Shown: positions 12,797 through 13,512 of the stretch, piece after piece
Numbering within the stretch: the stretch's first letter is position 1
Layout of the letters: every line of letters starts with the position of its first letter
From: Baffinella frigidus
Taxonomy: Eukaryota > Cryptophyceae > Cryptomonadales > Baffinellaceae
Length of the DNA stretch: 13,512 nt
Assembly (NCBI GenBank): GCA_026770585.1
Contig: MU647570.1
Location: 52,506 to 66,017 of the forward strand
Direction of reading: 5' to 3'
Made by a program: the position numbers and the translations under genes
The notes under the pieces: model-generated
What the model saw: the letters and a program-made list of their open reading frames with translations, nothing else
Told to the model about the DNA's origin: nothing
Database searches by the model: none

Positions 12797-12854
12797 GGGG
12801 AAATTCGAGGGCGTCTGCTACGTCCTTCTTTGATATGTCCCCTGCCGGGGCCTC
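12797..12854 (-). CDS. Candidate exon (EAPAGDISKKDVADAL), copy 2
   Basis: Minus strand, entered by CTCTTAACTTTTCCCGTG then TTTCCAG|GAG. That is a textbook 3' splice site: branch-like CTTAAC, pyrimidine tract, CAG. It encodes EAPAGDISKKDVADALEF before a possible GTGTGT donor. Relative to copy 1 the only change in the first sixteen residues is Glu to Lys. Copies 190 bp apart with the same phase suggest a tandem exon duplication, as in mutually exclusive exons. An alternative is a repeat unit that happens to include an exon. Confidence 0.45.
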
Positions 12855-12894
12855 CTGGAAACACGGGAAAAGTTAAGAGGTCAACTTTAGACAC

Positions 12895-13100
12895 CACACG
12901 TCCTTCCTGCCCGCACGAAAGTCAAGTGTCAACTTGAGAAAGTTGAGTGTTGACTTGACACACGTGGGGAAAGTCAGGTGTCGAATTATGTTGAGACGTC
13001 AAGAACCCGACCCTCCTGCCCACACGAACGTCAAGTGTTGACTTAACACACACGGGGAAGGTCAAGAGGTGAACTTAAGACTTGAACAAGCCGTCACTGC
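12895..13100. repeat. Decayed higher-order copies of the GTCAA region
   Basis: GAAAGTCAAGTGTCAACTTGA-type units recur at 12918-12960 and 13028-13050, with the companion words CCTCCTGCCC or CTTCCTGCCC and ACACACGGGGAA. This continues the roughly 100-190-bp period of the region, but the exon part has been lost from these copies. Confidence 0.65.
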
Positions 13101-13390
13101 CCGCATAGAGGCCGACACGTTTCATTTCTCAAGGTTAAGCTGGAGGGGAGGGGGGCGCTGGATCGACACGCCGCGCATCCAGTGTGACGTGTGAGGTAGG
13201 CCCACGCTTGGGCAGTTACACGTGTTATCTGTGTTTAGTCTGTAACGCGTGTTTGTTATGTATCATCCGAGAACGTCTTTTACCTTTTTGCACGCATTTG
13301 CCCGGGGGGGAGCAGCCGCACCCCAGCAGCCTTATGCTGCGCCACAGACAGGGTACTTGTGAAACTCAGTAATATAACACTACCCGTAAG
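13101..13390. other. Non-coding stretch
   Basis: No gene, element or conserved motif seen. Only a small GCAGC-CTTAT-GCTGC hairpin at about 13326 and a G run near 13303. Confidence 0.4.
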
Positions 13391-13476
13391 ATAGCCCACC
13401 CACCCTCCTCCCCATCCTCCGCAACCCTCAACCCCAACCCCCCAACCCCCACAACCTCCATCCCTCCGCACCCCAT
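13391..13476. repeat. C-rich degenerate tract at right edge
   Basis: CCCACCC, CAACCCTCAACCCCAACCC and CCCAACCCCCACAACC words resemble the tract at 1-160, again C-rich on the plus strand, but without clear CCCTAAA units. Confidence 0.5.
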
Positions 13477-13512
13477 CAGCCTCAGGCTTTCCCGCAGGGG
13501 CAGGGTCCTGCG

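Overview
The window looks like gene-poor, repeat-dense nuclear DNA from a GC-rich eukaryote, probably a microbial alga or protist. It contains many degenerate TTTAGGG/CCCTAAA telomere-type repeats, microsatellites, minisatellites, numerous short terminal-inverted-repeat elements and a few short coding islands. There are no bacterial-style operons, no rRNA or tRNA genes, and no recognisable transposase or viral gene. TTTAGGG repeats are known from plants, green algae, chromerids, dinoflagellates and some stramenopiles; the species cannot be fixed from the sequence alone. The mix of telomere-like tracts and nested small elements suggests a subtelomeric or formerly subtelomeric region (inference).

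Layout, left to right. 1-3480 holds telomere-like tracts in opposite orientations (CCCTAAA-like at 1-160, TTTAGGG-like at 3149-3369), a 31-bp tandem repeat ending in a heat-shock-element-like palindrome, a fold-back repeat (1031-1455), a TA-flanked element (1842-1947), three palindromic elements joined end to end at GTAC (2005-2378), a short interstitial telomere tract between direct repeats, and a palindromic minisatellite. 3480-5300 is tandem and dispersed repeats. 5300-5782 holds candidate minus-strand exons. 6118-6558 is the most convincing gene: a secreted glycine/lysine-rich protein. 6840-8160 is repeat DNA with a 150-bp near-perfect hairpin. 8790-9869 holds two coding-like minus-strand blocks. 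9893-11430 has CArG-box tandem repeats, further copies of the elements seen on the left, and a 15-16-bp GC-rich motif repeated many times. 11270-11860 and 12580-12860 contain duplicated minus-strand exon-like blocks whose copies differ mainly at synonymous sites. The right end returns to C-rich sequence.

No pathway can be assembled from these genes. The main biology visible is repeat biology: at least four families of small non-autonomous elements occur here in two or more copies. One pair (T plus M elements) forms an inverted duplicated cassette about 9 kb apart. The exon-like duplicates are the best evidence of selected but unrecognised protein sequence.
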